From: Thermoanaerobaculia bacterium
GTDB taxonomy: Bacteria; Acidobacteriota; Thermoanaerobaculia; Multivoradales; JAHEKO01
NCBI GenBank assembly: GCA_945787635.1
Contig: CALZIK010000033.1
Coordinates: forward strand, 1 to 64,000
Direction: 5' to 3'
DNA: 64,000 nt
A program made the position numbers and the translations under genes. The first letter of the stretch is position 1. Each line of letters begins with the position of its first letter. Below the pieces are notes generated by a model. It did no database searches and was not told where the DNA came from. It saw only the letters and a list, made by a program, of their open reading frames with translations. This document shows, piece after piece, positions 45,279-55,057 of this stretch.

Positions 45279-46897
45279 TGACTCGCGCCCTGGAACATCC
45301 TTTCGATGGGGACGATCGAGATCGAGTCCGGGTGGACCTTGATCTTCTCGATCGTCTTGTCGGCGTTGATGACTTCCTCCTCGGGAGGGGCGTTGTACTT
45401 CATCGGGCTGGGCTCGTCCCCCGTCAAGTAGGCCTTCACGGTGTCGGCATTCGCCGTGACCACGACGACCTGCAGGTTCTCGCTCTGGAGATGCCTACGG
45501 ACGGCCGCATTGACCTGGTCGAGGGTCAGCGCCTTGAGCCGGGCGTCGATCTCGTCGATGTAGGAAGGCATCTCGTAGAAGCTGCTGTCCATGAGAAAGC
45601 CGAGACGATTGGCTGGACTCTGAGCCCACAACTTCGAATAGTTGACGACGAAGTCCCGGGCGAGCTCGAACTCCTCCTGAGTCATTCCTTTTTCGATCAG
45701 GCGATCCACCTCATAGAGCGCGTTGCGCAGGGCGAAGTGAGCCGTTTCGGGGACCACCGGGCGCACCCACACCGAAAAGTACTGTTGGCGACGAGGGACG
45801 GTGGGGGTCGGATTGCTCGTGAAGGGCGGCAGGTGCCAGTGCTCGATGTAGGAGTAGTCGCCGTAGTTGAGACCGCGCTTGCCCCGCAGCTGCTTCATCA
45901 AACGCCCATGAAAGGTGCGGTGCTCGCCCAGGAAGCTGTTGGCGACCATCAGGGGGTAGTAATCCGGGCTGCTGCGGTTGATTCCGAGCGCATAGCCGAA
46001 GTGGATCCCGACCGAGTCGGTGGGCTTCTCGATCAGTGTGAAGTCTCTTCCCTCGACCTTGGCGGCTGCCGGCAGGTCGAAACTGACGCGGCCGTCTCGT
46101 GCGCCGCCTTGCGGCAGTTCGGCGAGCCGCATGGAAAGCTCCGCGACCAACCCCTCCGGATATCCACCGGCCAGGCCGAGCATCAGGTTGGAGGGATAGT
46201 AGTGCTTCTTGTAGAAAGTTCTGACGTCGTCGAGTGTGATCGCGGCAAGACCCTCGATGGTGCCCTCGGGAGCATGGCCATACGGATGCCCGGCGAAGAT
46301 CACCTGTTGTAGCGCCTCGAGTCCCAGCAACTCGTCGTTGGACGCGCGCAGGGTGTTGGACAAATACGCTTCGAGCTGCGCCTTGTGCCTCTTGAAATCC
46401 TCCTCGCGGAACCCGGGCTCGAGAATGCCCTCGAGGAGCAGATTCAAGTACTCCAAAAGAGTCTCGCGATGGACATCGCCGCCGATCACCGTCACCTCGC
46501 GATCGGTGGTCACATCGATCGAAGCCGCCATGGGGTAGAGCTTGTCGATGACCTCGGCGTAGCTGTGCTTGACGGTTCCGGACTGGGCGAGCATCAAGCC
46601 GGTCAGGGCGGCGAGCCCTTCCTTGCCCTTCGGGTCGTGCATCGAGCCGGCCTTGAAAAGCAGCTTGATCGAGATGAGTGGCGAGCTTGCGCTGCGCAGG
46701 GTCACCACCTTGGCGAGAGCGGTCGCGGAGTCGCCGGCCGTTGCCTGCGAGGTCTCCCCGGCTACTCTGGAGCCCGGGTCGTCGTGGTCGGGACGCGAAA
46801 CGCTTTCGGAGCTCTGGGCGCGGGCAAAAGCGGGAACCGAAAGGGTCGAAACAGCCAGGGCGATGAGAGCCAGTGCGGTAATCGTTGTCTTGCACAT
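45275..46897 (-). CDS. M16 family peptidase-like protein lacking the zinc motif
   Basis: 540 residues with a signal peptide (ends PAFARAQ). The M16 fold is present in two repeats: KEGLAALTGLMLAQSGT occupies the position of the usual HxxEH helix but has no histidines or glutamate pair, and 'HPYGHAPEGTIEGLAAITLD' and 'RTFYKKHYYPSNLMLGLAGG' follow. Proteins of this kind act as the non-catalytic half of heterodimeric M16 proteases, as in mitochondrial processing peptidase. The next upstream gene supplies a full HxxEH partner 12 bases away. Periplasmic. The C-terminal tail of about 40 residues (EEEVINADKTIEKIKVHPD) is charged and unassigned. Confidence 0.88.
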   Translation of the reverse strand: MCKTTITALALIALAVSTLSVPAFARAQSSESVSRPDHDDPGSRVAGETSQATAGDSATALAKVVTLRSASSPLISIKLLFKAGSMHDPKGKEGLAALTGLMLAQSGTVKHSYAEVIDKLYPMAASIDVTTDREVTVIGGDVHRETLLEYLNLLLEGILEPGFREEDFKRHKAQLEAYLSNTLRASNDELLGLEALQQVIFAGHPYGHAPEGTIEGLAAITLDDVRTFYKKHYYPSNLMLGLAGGYPEGLVAELSMRLAELPQGGARDGRVSFDLPAAAKVEGRDFTLIEKPTDSVGIHFGYALGINRSSPDYYPLMVANSFLGEHRTFHGRLMKQLRGKRGLNYGDYSYIEHWHLPPFTSNPTPTVPRRQQYFSVWVRPVVPETAHFALRNALYEVDRLIEKGMTQEEFELARDFVVNYSKLWAQSPANRLGFLMDSSFYEMPSYIDEIDARLKALTLDQVNAAVRRHLQSENLQVVVVTANADTVKAYLTGDEPSPMKYNAPPEEEVINADKTIEKIKVHPDSISIVPIERMFQGASQ

Positions 46898-46909
46898 GTC
46901 GTGTTTCTC

Positions 46910-48277
<1,368 letters not shown>

Positions 48278-48359
48278 TTCATCCTCCTCGTACTGGGTTC
48301 GGGTGAGACTGGGGGAGAGGCTCGAAAGGTGGCCTAGCGTGTGCCCCACAGGTACGATC

Positions 48360-48365
48360 TATACT
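48360..48365 (+). promoter_or_regulatory. Candidate -10 element TATACT
   Basis: TATACT lies 37 bases before the GGDEF gene start at 48402 in the divergent gap. The upstream -35 region is GC-rich and not recognisable. Confidence 0.3.
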
Positions 48366-48401
48366 AGCAAGTGTTTCTAAACGCGTCCGAAAAGAGCCAC
48401 T

Positions 48402-49853
48402 TTGACACTTGACGATTTGTTTTTGCCAGTCCTCAGCCTGGTGGCGGCCGGCGCAGTGCTGGGGCTGGCGCTGGCACGGCGCCGGATCAGCGCTCTGCGC
48501 AGCGAATTGAGCCGGCTGCGGGAGGTCGAGGACAAAGCCTCCGAGCTCCAGCGTCAGCATCAGAGTTTGGGCCAGCTGATCAGCGAGTACCTGGGGTTCA
48601 TGCGGGCGCTTCACAGTGCCGACGGCCTGCGTGAGATTCCGCAGATGCTGCTCAAGTTCATGGCCTGGCTGTTCGATCCTGAAGAAGCCTTGGTTCTGAT
48701 GCATCGCCGCGCGGCGGTCACCGACGGCGAGCGCGAGCATCAGCTGATCGTCGCTGCGTGTATCGGGACCAAAGTCAGGAAGGGGACGATCCTTCGGCTG
48801 GGAGTCGGTGAGCTCAGCACCGTCGCCCTGGCCGGCGGCACGCTCGATTCCGAGCGCGGGCAGGGCGGGCGGGGAGGAGAGCTGGAGGGGTTCGTGCCGG
48901 ATCTCGCGGTGCCGGTTTCGATCGACAGCCAAACTCTGGGAGTCCTGACGTTGATGAAGGCCAACAAGCCGAGAATGCACGCTCGACAGCTGCTGTCGTT
49001 GTTTGCTCAGTCCGCGGCTTTGGCCTATCGCAACGCAAACGCTCTCAACCGGGTTCGCAGTCAGGCGGATGTCGACGCTCTGACCGGAGTTCTCAACAAG
49101 CGAGGGCTGGCGGCGGCGCTCGAGAGCTTCATCGCAAAAACCACCAGTCATGGCCGACCGCTGGCGATCTTTCTCTTCGATATCGACAACTTCAAAAACT
49201 ACAACGACACCAACGGGCATCTGGCCGGTGACGACTGTCTGCGCCTCATGGCGCGTCTGGTGACCGAGTCGATACGGGCGGATGACGCCTTCGGTCGGTA
49301 TGGCGGCGAGGAGTTTCTGGTGATTCTTCCTTGGCGCACCACCGAGGACGCGCACCTCGTGGCGGAGAAGGTGAGAATGAATATCGAGGCCTTTGACTTT
49401 CCCTTCGGGGAGAACCAGCCCCTCGGTCGCGTGACGGTCAGTGGAGGCGTGGCCTCGATACCCGAGCACGCGAGCGACACGACCGATCTCATCGAGGCCG
49501 CCGACCGGGCTCTGTATGCGGCCAAGAACGCCGGGCGCAATCGCGTCCGCCGGGCCGAGATGATGGTCGCACCCGAGCGGGTTGAAAACGCCATCGACGA
49601 GCTCGAGCCTCTCCCACTCGAGATCGAGGACCTCCAGCAGATCAGCGGGATCGGCCCCGCGTTCGCCACCAGGCTCAAGGAGCTGGGAGTGATCAGCTTT
49701 CGGCAGATCTCGGAGCTGGACTGGCGGGGCATTCAGAGTCTGGCTGTCGCTCTCGGCACGACGCCGGAGAGAATCCTGCGCGAGGAGTGGTTGAGCCAGG
49801 CCCGGGAACTGAGCTCGTCCGCCCTCGCTCCTCATTCGGCGGGTGACGACTGA
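48402..49853 (+). CDS. GGDEF diguanylate cyclase with GAF-like sensor and C-terminal helix-hairpin-helix domain
   Basis: 483 residues with a TTG start. One N-terminal membrane anchor (6-26), a coiled coil (about 28-58), and a GAF-like domain (about 65-215). The GGDEF domain follows: FDIDNFKNYNDTNGH, active-site GGEEF (301-305), and an intact inhibitory I-site RADD (292-295) five residues upstream, so it should make c-di-GMP under product control. Residues about 411-470 are a helix-hairpin-helix module (LQQISGIGPAFATRLKELGV, then ISELDWRGIQSLAVALG) as in H3TH/DUF4332-type DNA-binding domains. Such a C-terminal tail on a membrane-anchored cyclase is unusual. PilZ proteins elsewhere in the window are possible effectors. 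Confidence 0.9.
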   Translation: MTLDDLFLPVLSLVAAGAVLGLALARRRISALRSELSRLREVEDKASELQRQHQSLGQLISEYLGFMRALHSADGLREIPQMLLKFMAWLFDPEEALVLMHRRAAVTDGEREHQLIVAACIGTKVRKGTILRLGVGELSTVALAGGTLDSERGQGGRGGELEGFVPDLAVPVSIDSQTLGVLTLMKANKPRMHARQLLSLFAQSAALAYRNANALNRVRSQADVDALTGVLNKRGLAAALESFIAKTTSHGRPLAIFLFDIDNFKNYNDTNGHLAGDDCLRLMARLVTESIRADDAFGRYGGEEFLVILPWRTTEDAHLVAEKVRMNIEAFDFPFGENQPLGRVTVSGGVASIPEHASDTTDLIEAADRALYAAKNAGRNRVRRAEMMVAPERVENAIDELEPLPLEIEDLQQISGIGPAFATRLKELGVISFRQISELDWRGIQSLAVALGTTPERILREEWLSQARELSSSALAPHSAGDD

Positions 49854-49890
49854 AGCCGGGCGCCCGGGTCTCCTCAGTTCTCCCGCTGGA

Positions 49891-50232
49891 TCACGGACGC
49901 GAGCGATCGTGAACGGCCACCCAGATTGTGGCGTCATCGGCGTCGGTCGCCACGACGCGGTGACGGCATCGCGCCGGTAGGTGGATCCAGTCGCCGGGGA
50001 CGAGATCGAGTATTGACGGTGGCACTTCGATCTCGAGCCGGGCTCGGCCCGTGAGAACGGCGACCCATTCGTCCCGTGGCTGGTCGTACCAGAAGTTCTC
50101 GGCCGAGGCCTGTCCCCTGGATACGATTCGTTCGACGCGAAAGCCCGCGCCCTCCGAAAGAGTCTCGAACTTCTCGGTCTGCGAAGCGTCCGGCAGCTGC
50201 TCGAAGAGATTCCCGGTGGCTGGTCGTTCCAC
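49891..50232 (-). CDS. Cupin domain protein
   Basis: 113 residues using the GTG at 50232; the frame is open to a GTG at 50289, but that would leave only 23 bases to the divergent gene. The small beta barrel is a cupin: NLFEQLPDASQTEKFETL opens it, 'ENFWYDQPRDEWVAVLTGRA' contains the first metal motif in altered form, and 'VPGDWIHLPARCRHRVVATD' the second (His in IHLP and RHRV). The first motif lacks the usual HxH, having WYDQPRDEW, so the metal site may be incomplete. Substrate unknown. Similar small cupins are often sugar- or acid-binding; no neighbour specifies one. Confidence 0.8.
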   Translation of the reverse strand: MERPATGNLFEQLPDASQTEKFETLSEGAGFRVERIVSRGQASAENFWYDQPRDEWVAVLTGRARLEIEVPPSILDLVPGDWIHLPARCRHRVVATDADDATIWVAVHDRSRP

Positions 50233-50312
50233 GCCGTACAGGGTACCGTAGCCGCTGAACGCAGGCCGCGGTCCGGCTCCGTCTCGCACGATCCTGACTT
50301 TCTTCCGCCAAG

Positions 50313-51272
50313 ATGCTTCGACGAATAACCCAGATCATCGCCTGGATCGGGCTGTCGATGGCCGCGCCGACGTTAGCGACCGGTGGTGAATCACTGCGCC
50401 CCGTGGCGTTGGTTGAGCTCGAGATCGATGCTCCGGTGGAGCTCGAGCGGTACGCGGCCCGGCTGGCGGATTGGCAATCCGAGCGGCTGCTCGGCTTCGC
50501 CCGCCTGCTAGGGCTCGAGCCCGAGCAGGCGGGATTCCCGATTCCGGTTCGGGTGGTGCTGGCGCCTGAAAGCGTGGCTGTGGAGCTTGAAGCTCCGCGG
50601 TGGGTGGCCGGCTACGCGCGCGGCGACTCAGGCGTCGTGGTGCTTTTTCCCTCCCGAGTGCCGGTGTATCCCGACCGCTCGCTGGAGGAGCTTCTGGGAC
50701 ACGAGATCGCCCACGTACTGCTCTTCAAGGCCTCCGCCGGCCGGAGCCTGCCGCGCTGGTTCCACGAGGGGCTGTCGATGCTGGCGGAGGAGGCCTGGGG
50801 CATCGAAGACCGGTCCCGGGTCGCTCTGGCCCTGCTACGCCACGGACGCTCGAGCTTGGCGGAACTCGACGAGCGCTTCGGCGATCCGAGCCAGGTGTCG
50901 CGGTCCTATGCCCTGGCCGGCGCCTTTGTTCGAGATCTCGTTCGTCGCGAGGGCCGCGACCTGCCGGCCAGGCTTCTCGAGCGAGTCCGCGGCGGCGAGC
51001 CCTTCGACGCGGCCTTCGCGAACGTTACCGGCAAAACCTTGCGGGAATCCGAGGACTCATTCTGGCGGCGCTTCACGTTCTGGTACCGCTGGCTCCCGTT
51101 TCTGACCAGCTCGACCACCCTTTGGATGGCGATCGTGCTCCTGGCGCTGGTGGCCATTCGCCGGCGCCGCCAGCGGGACCGGCTGCTCGAGGAGAAGTGG
51201 AAGCTCGAGGAAGCCTGGAATGAGGAGAGGCTCAGTCAGACGGAAGACGCTCCGCTCGGTCCGGTCAACTGA
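50313..51272 (+). CDS. Membrane-anchored gluzincin-type metallopeptidase
   Basis: 319 residues. A signal peptide (about 1-24) is followed by a periplasmic domain with zinc motif H130-EIA-H134 in LEELLGHEIAHVLLF and a downstream Glu152 in PRWFHEGLSMLAEEAW, the layout of peptidase MA-like gluzincins. A C-terminal membrane span (WMAIVLLALVAIRRRR) and a charged cytoplasmic tail of about 40 residues follow, so the protein is anchored with the catalytic domain outside. Substrate unknown. It is divergent from the cupin gene and convergent with MsrA 18 bases away. Confidence 0.87.
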   Translation: MLRRITQIIAWIGLSMAAPTLATGGESLRPVALVELEIDAPVELERYAARLADWQSERLLGFARLLGLEPEQAGFPIPVRVVLAPESVAVELEAPRWVAGYARGDSGVVVLFPSRVPVYPDRSLEELLGHEIAHVLLFKASAGRSLPRWFHEGLSMLAEEAWGIEDRSRVALALLRHGRSSLAELDERFGDPSQVSRSYALAGAFVRDLVRREGRDLPARLLERVRGGEPFDAAFANVTGKTLRESEDSFWRRFTFWYRWLPFLTSSTTLWMAIVLLALVAIRRRRQRDRLLEEKWKLEEAWNEERLSQTEDAPLGPVN

Positions 51273-51290
51273 GCCCGGACTCGGAAGAGG

Positions 51291-51956
51291 CTATCGCTCT
51301 CCCCAGATCCTCTCGAGGGTGCGATCGCGGCCGCAGCCGGTCCGGTAGCGCTTGTAGTGCACCGGATTCTTCTTGTAGAAATCCTGGTGATACTCCTCGG
51401 CCGGCCAGAAATCCTCTGCCGCGACGATCTCGGTCACGATCGGACCCTTCAGAATTCCGGATTCTTCGATCATTTTCTTGGATTCTCGGGCCAACCGACC
51501 TTCGTCCTCGCCCCGGTAGTAGATCGCGGTTCGGTACTGTGAGCCTTTGTCGCAAAACTGCGCGTTCTCGGTGAGCGGATCGATGTTGCGCCAGAAGACC
51601 TCGAGCAACTCGGCGTAGGTGATCGTCTTCGGGTCGTAGAGCACCTCCACCGCCTCGGCGTGTCCGGTTCGGCCGTAGGAAACATCCTCGTAGCTCGGGT
51701 TCCTTTCCGGCCCGCCGGTATAGCCCGAGGTCGTCGAAACCACCCCGTCGAGCTCGTCGAAAGGGGGCTCCATGCACCAGAAGCACCCGCCGGCGAAGGT
51801 CGCCCTGGCCAATCCGGACTCCTCTGCCGGTGGGGCGGTGGCCGGTCGCAGCTCCTCAGGATCGGCCTTGGCGCCGGCGCAGGCCGAGGTCATGGCGGCT
51901 GCCAGAGCCATGAAGACCGTTACGGTTGTACCGGCCCTGGGGCTTCGGCGGGTCAC
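51291..51956 (-). CDS. msrA: Exported peptide-methionine (S)-S-oxide reductase
   Basis: 221 residues with a GTG start overlapping the upstream stop (GTGA). An N-terminal export signal (VTVFMALAAAMTSAC) with a weak lipobox at Cys26 suggests a periplasmic or lipoprotein form. The active site is Cys58 in ATFAGGCFWCMEPPFDEL; 'TSGYTGGPERNPSYEDVSYG' and 'DFWPAEEYHQDFYKKNP' are further MsrA signatures, and Cys in 'RYRTGCGRDR' may be the resolving residue. It repairs oxidised methionine in envelope proteins. The operon contains a propeller protein and a LolA-like protein, so it likely serves the same envelope compartment. Confidence 0.93.
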   Translation of the reverse strand: MTRRSPRAGTTVTVFMALAAAMTSACAGAKADPEELRPATAPPAEESGLARATFAGGCFWCMEPPFDELDGVVSTTSGYTGGPERNPSYEDVSYGRTGHAEAVEVLYDPKTITYAELLEVFWRNIDPLTENAQFCDKGSQYRTAIYYRGEDEGRLARESKKMIEESGILKGPIVTEIVAAEDFWPAEEYHQDFYKKNPVHYKRYRTGCGRDRTLERIWGER

Positions 51957-53173
51957 TGGGAAGTGCCTACCGCCTCGGCGGGCTTGCGTTGGTAGGAGAG
52001 CTTCTGCATCACGGCCCAGTTCTCTCCGCCGTCGGTCGAGTTCTCGCGCTCCATCTTGAATGAGTCTACCCCGAGGTCGAAGAGCTTCATGCGTTCGTAG
52101 ATCGTCATGCCGAACATCAGCGCCGGCGTGTCGGTCGTAACGTCGTCGAGAACCAACGCCCCCTCTTCGTTCCAGCTACCGGTGAGAATATCCATGACTC
52201 CGCTGCCTGAATGGATGAGAGTCGCCACATAGTGTTCGCGGAAATGGTCGTAAGACAGTGTCCGCAGAGCGCTCGTGCCGTCCGGAGTGCTCCAACTCTC
52301 TTCGAACATGGCGCCGCGAAAGTGGTTTTCAATGGTGGATTCCTGCTCCCGTTCGGTGAACTCTGCCCGGGGGCTCTGGCGAGCTTCGACCGCGATCTGC
52401 CACTCTCCGGCCAGGTTCTGTAGTTTCTCCATGCCGAACGGCGGCGGCATCGAGAACATGGCTTCGTCGACCTCGACGTTGGCCTCGATTGTGTGGGCAT
52501 CGACGACCCGATGGCGGGTGTACCACTGGGTCTCGACATAGTGCGGAATCATGACGCCCGCGACTTCGGCGAAGTTGTCGAAGTAGGTGCGCTGGGTCAT
52601 AGGGCGGCCAAAATCGGAGCCGGGGGAGTCACGCGCCACCTCCAGATAGCTGGCGGGATCGAGGTACCAGGTCTCTTTGGAGCCGTCGGCGCGCTCGAGC
52701 TCGATCGCAAGGACGGCCTGTCCGTCGAGCTCCAGTGAGTCGAGAAGCGTTGCCTTGTGGCCGAGCGCGTCGATGTCGAAGAAGGGGGTGGCGAAGTCGC
52801 GGTCGCGCTCGGTTACCGCGAGGTCGGCGCCAGCGATCTTATCGGCGCCCTTTTTGAAGAAACGGTTGTCCCACCACGCCGTCTCGCCTTCGGCTCCGAT
52901 CACCACCAGCTGATCGCCCCACATGTGATCCATGTGGTACCGGCGGTCGCGGGTCTTGACCATGGTGAAGGGATTCACCTTGCTGAACGCGGTGAACTCG
53001 CCGGTCAGCCTGAGGTTGCCGATGGCGTTCCACGCCTCACGACCTCCCTTGGCTTCGATGTGCCGAGCGATGGCTTCCTCGACGGTCGGCTGGTGCTGGT
53101 CGGCGGCTGCCGGCGCAACCGCCAAGGCGAGCAGAATCGCCGCGCCGGTTTGTAACATAGCGGACTGCCTCAT
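51953..53173 (-). CDS. Outer-membrane lipoprotein-sorting-like (LolA/LppX fold) secreted protein
   Basis: 406 residues. The ATG at 53173 overlaps the PQQ-like gene stop (ATGA); the longer frame is rejected. Signal peptide ends PAAADQHQ. A LolA-type N-terminal part (TVEEAIARHIEAKGGREAWN, then GNLRLTGEFTAFSKVNPFTM) opens an antiparallel-sheet domain with 'VLAIELERADGSKETWYLDP' and 'GVMIPHYVETQWYT'. A second region after about residue 260 ('PPPFGMEKLQNLAGEWQIAV') resembles a DUF1579-type lipocalin-like domain (DHFREHYVATLIHSGSGVMD). It probably binds lipid or a small hydrophobic ligand in the periplasm. Partner genes: PQQ-like propeller upstream and MsrA downstream. Confidence 0.8.
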   Translation of the reverse strand: MRQSAMLQTGAAILLALAVAPAAADQHQPTVEEAIARHIEAKGGREAWNAIGNLRLTGEFTAFSKVNPFTMVKTRDRRYHMDHMWGDQLVVIGAEGETAWWDNRFFKKGADKIAGADLAVTERDRDFATPFFDIDALGHKATLLDSLELDGQAVLAIELERADGSKETWYLDPASYLEVARDSPGSDFGRPMTQRTYFDNFAEVAGVMIPHYVETQWYTRHRVVDAHTIEANVEVDEAMFSMPPPFGMEKLQNLAGEWQIAVEARQSPRAEFTEREQESTIENHFRGAMFEESWSTPDGTSALRTLSYDHFREHYVATLIHSGSGVMDILTGSWNEEGALVLDDVTTDTPALMFGMTIYERMKLFDLGVDSFKMERENSTDGGENWAVMQKLSYQRKPAEAVGTSQ

Positions 53174-54444
53174 CGAGCACCTCCCGAACGCAGGTCGTAG
53201 GCGACCATTTCCGTGTGGGATCTCAGAAAAAGGACACCGTTGGCCAGCGCGGGAGCGGTCCATGTCTTGCCGCTCAAAGCTTGCACACTGCCGCGTTCGG
53301 CGTAGCCCTCCGGTGTCGCGCCGACCTTCAGAAGCCTGCCGCGATCGGAGAGCACGTAGAGGTTGTCGTCCGCCAGGATCAGCGATCCCTTGCCCAGTCC
53401 CCTCTTGACCCAAGCGGTTTCACCGGTCTCGGCCGACACCGCCTTGAAGGTGGCGTTGTCGAACCCGTAGAGGTAGCCGTCATGAACCACCGAGCTGGAG
53501 AAATGATTGCGGAGATTCGGCACTTGCCAGATCTGCGACACGGTCGCTCCTTCAGTTCCCTCGTTGACCTCGATCAATTGGGCTCCAACGCCTTCGGCGC
53601 CCGAAGCGTAGATGCGATTCGAACCAACCAGCACCGGAATGGCATGAGTCTCCCCGCGAGGCCAATCATGCGCCCAGATCTCACTACCGTCAGCGTCTAT
53701 GCATCTCAGCTTGCCGCCTGCGACGTAGACGTAGCGCCGGCTGCCGTTCATGTCCACGGCGAGAGGCGAGTTGTAGCCCGGGCCACGAGCCTCGCCGGTC
53801 GTCCAGAGGACCTCACCGGTCGAGGCATCGAGTGCCGCGTAGGACTTGCCTTCCGGGCCGCCTCCTTCGACAATGACTTTGCCACCGTCGACCAGCGCCG
53901 ATGTCGAAAAGCCCCAACTTGGCAGCGAACTTCCGAAGGTCTCCTGCAGGTTCAAACCCCAGTGCTTGCTTCCGGTCTTGGCGTTCAACGCCGCCAGATC
54001 GCCGCGCGATCCGAGCACGAATAGCGAGTCGCCGACCACGGTAGGCGTTGATCGCGGACCGTTGCCGAATTCGGTGTCCAGGTTTTCGCCGATCGGCGAC
54101 CGCCAGATCTCGGCACCGGTGGCCGCGTCGAAAGCGGCGGCGAATTCGATCCGCTTGTCGCTCGCGGGGTCTTTACCTTCGGCTTCCGGTCCGGCGTACA
54201 TCGTATAGACGCGTTCGCCGACGACCGAGGCCGCTGAATAGCCCTCGCCGATCGGGATCCTCCAGAGTTCGGGCGGACCGGAGTCGGGCCACTCCGCAAT
54301 CAATCCGTCTTCGCTCGAGACCCCGTCACGGTCCACGCCGCGAAACTGCGGCCAGTCTTCCGCGTGGGAGCCCGGGGAAAGAAACAATATGGCCAGGGTC
54401 GCGGCGAGTGGGCTGATAAACGCCCGTATGGTCAAGCTCCGCAT
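53170..54444 (-). CDS. PQQ-like beta-propeller protein
   Basis: 424 residues; ATG at 54444 with GGAGG and a 7-base spacer. Signal peptide ends SPGSHAEDWPQFRG. Repeated blades of the PQQ/quinoprotein type: WPQFRGVDRDGVSSEDGL, 'AAFDAATGAEIWRSPIGENL', 'LAALNAKTGSKHWGLNL', 'YAALDASTGEVLWTTGEARG', 'KAVSAETGETAWVKRGLGKG'. The quinone-binding catalytic residues of true dehydrogenases are not obvious, so this is more likely a binding or scaffold propeller (BamB-like or outer-membrane assembly-type) in the periplasm. First gene of the propeller, LolA-like, MsrA operon. Confidence 0.88.
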   Translation of the reverse strand: MRSLTIRAFISPLAATLAILFLSPGSHAEDWPQFRGVDRDGVSSEDGLIAEWPDSGPPELWRIPIGEGYSAASVVGERVYTMYAGPEAEGKDPASDKRIEFAAAFDAATGAEIWRSPIGENLDTEFGNGPRSTPTVVGDSLFVLGSRGDLAALNAKTGSKHWGLNLQETFGSSLPSWGFSTSALVDGGKVIVEGGGPEGKSYAALDASTGEVLWTTGEARGPGYNSPLAVDMNGSRRYVYVAGGKLRCIDADGSEIWAHDWPRGETHAIPVLVGSNRIYASGAEGVGAQLIEVNEGTEGATVSQIWQVPNLRNHFSSSVVHDGYLYGFDNATFKAVSAETGETAWVKRGLGKGSLILADDNLYVLSDRGRLLKVGATPEGYAERGSVQALSGKTWTAPALANGVLFLRSHTEMVAYDLRSGGAR

Positions 54445-54539
54445 TCTTTGTCCTCCTCGATCATGTTTCTGATATCGATGGATACGCAGGGGCGCATCCC
54501 GGGTTTTTGGAGCGAACCGCGAACCGGTGCGGTCACATT

Positions 54540-54559
54540 CGCGACCGTCCTTGGTCGCG
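54540..54559 (-). terminator. Stem-loop before the PQQ-like operon
   Basis: A 7-bp stem CGCGACC/GGTCGCG with loop GTCCTT lies between the decayed membrane gene (ends 54578) and the PQQ-like gene start. Read on the minus strand it ends the upstream transcript. No T run follows on that strand, so it is a weak, rho-type or attenuator-like candidate. Confidence 0.4.
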
Positions 54560-54577
54560 GGCCGGAAGAAGAGCGAT

Positions 54578-54783
54578 TCAGCCGGCGGCGCTGGCTCGCA
54601 CGGGCTGCCGGGCGCGGCCGCCAAGCCAGGCACCGGCACCCCCGATCAGCGCAATCACCCAGTTGTACCAGGCGGGTTGCCGGGCGTGCGAGCCAGCCTC
54701 GAGAAAACTCAGATGATGCCCGCCAGGTCTACGACCACCATGACGATGTAACCGGCGACGGCGGCCAGGATGTTTCTCAACAC
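54578..54783 (-). pseudogene. Frameshifted small membrane protein remnant
   Basis: From a GTG/TTG at 54783/54780 one frame reads LRNILAAVAGYIVMVVVD, then LAGII and a TGA at 54709-54711. A second frame, shifted by -1, begins at that point and reads LSFLEAGSHARQPAWYNWV, then IALIGGAGAWLGGR, ending with TGA at 54578-54580. Joined, they make a two-span protein whose 'ARQPAWYNWVIALIGG' end looks like the last span of longer four-span proteins, so an internal part seems lost too. A sequencing error could explain only the shift. The remnant sits between the RRM gene and the propeller operon. Confidence 0.45.
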
Positions 54784-54811
54784 GGCTGGTTGTGGCTTCC
54801 GCCCGATTGCT

Positions 54812-55057
54812 TTAGCGGCGTGGCCGGGCCTCGTTGACGTTGAGTTTGCGGCCGCCCATGTCGGTCTGGTCGAGCGCCGAGATCGCCTCTTCGGCGCCGC
54901 TTTCCATTTCCACGAAGCCGAAACCGCGAGGGCGCCCGGTTTCACGGTCGCTGATCAGATTGACCGAGGTGACCTCGCCGAACTCCGCGAACATCGTTCG
55001 CAGTTCGTCCTCGCTGGCGCTAAAGGGAAGATTGCCTACATAGATCCTCTTCGACAT
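54812..55057 (-). CDS. RNA-binding protein with one RRM
   Basis: 81 residues consisting of a single RNA recognition motif: RNP2 as RIYVGNLPFS near residue 4 and RNP1 as GRPRGFGFVEM near residue 42; the final 'NEARPRR' is the short basic tail. These small RRM proteins (Rbp type) are often cold- or stress-induced RNA chaperones in bacteria. Promoter and leader would lie in the large gap to the right. Co-directional with the decayed membrane gene downstream. Confidence 0.95.
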   Translation of the reverse strand: MSKRIYVGNLPFSASEDELRTMFAEFGEVTSVNLISDRETGRPRGFGFVEMESGAEEAISALDQTDMGGRKLNVNEARPRR

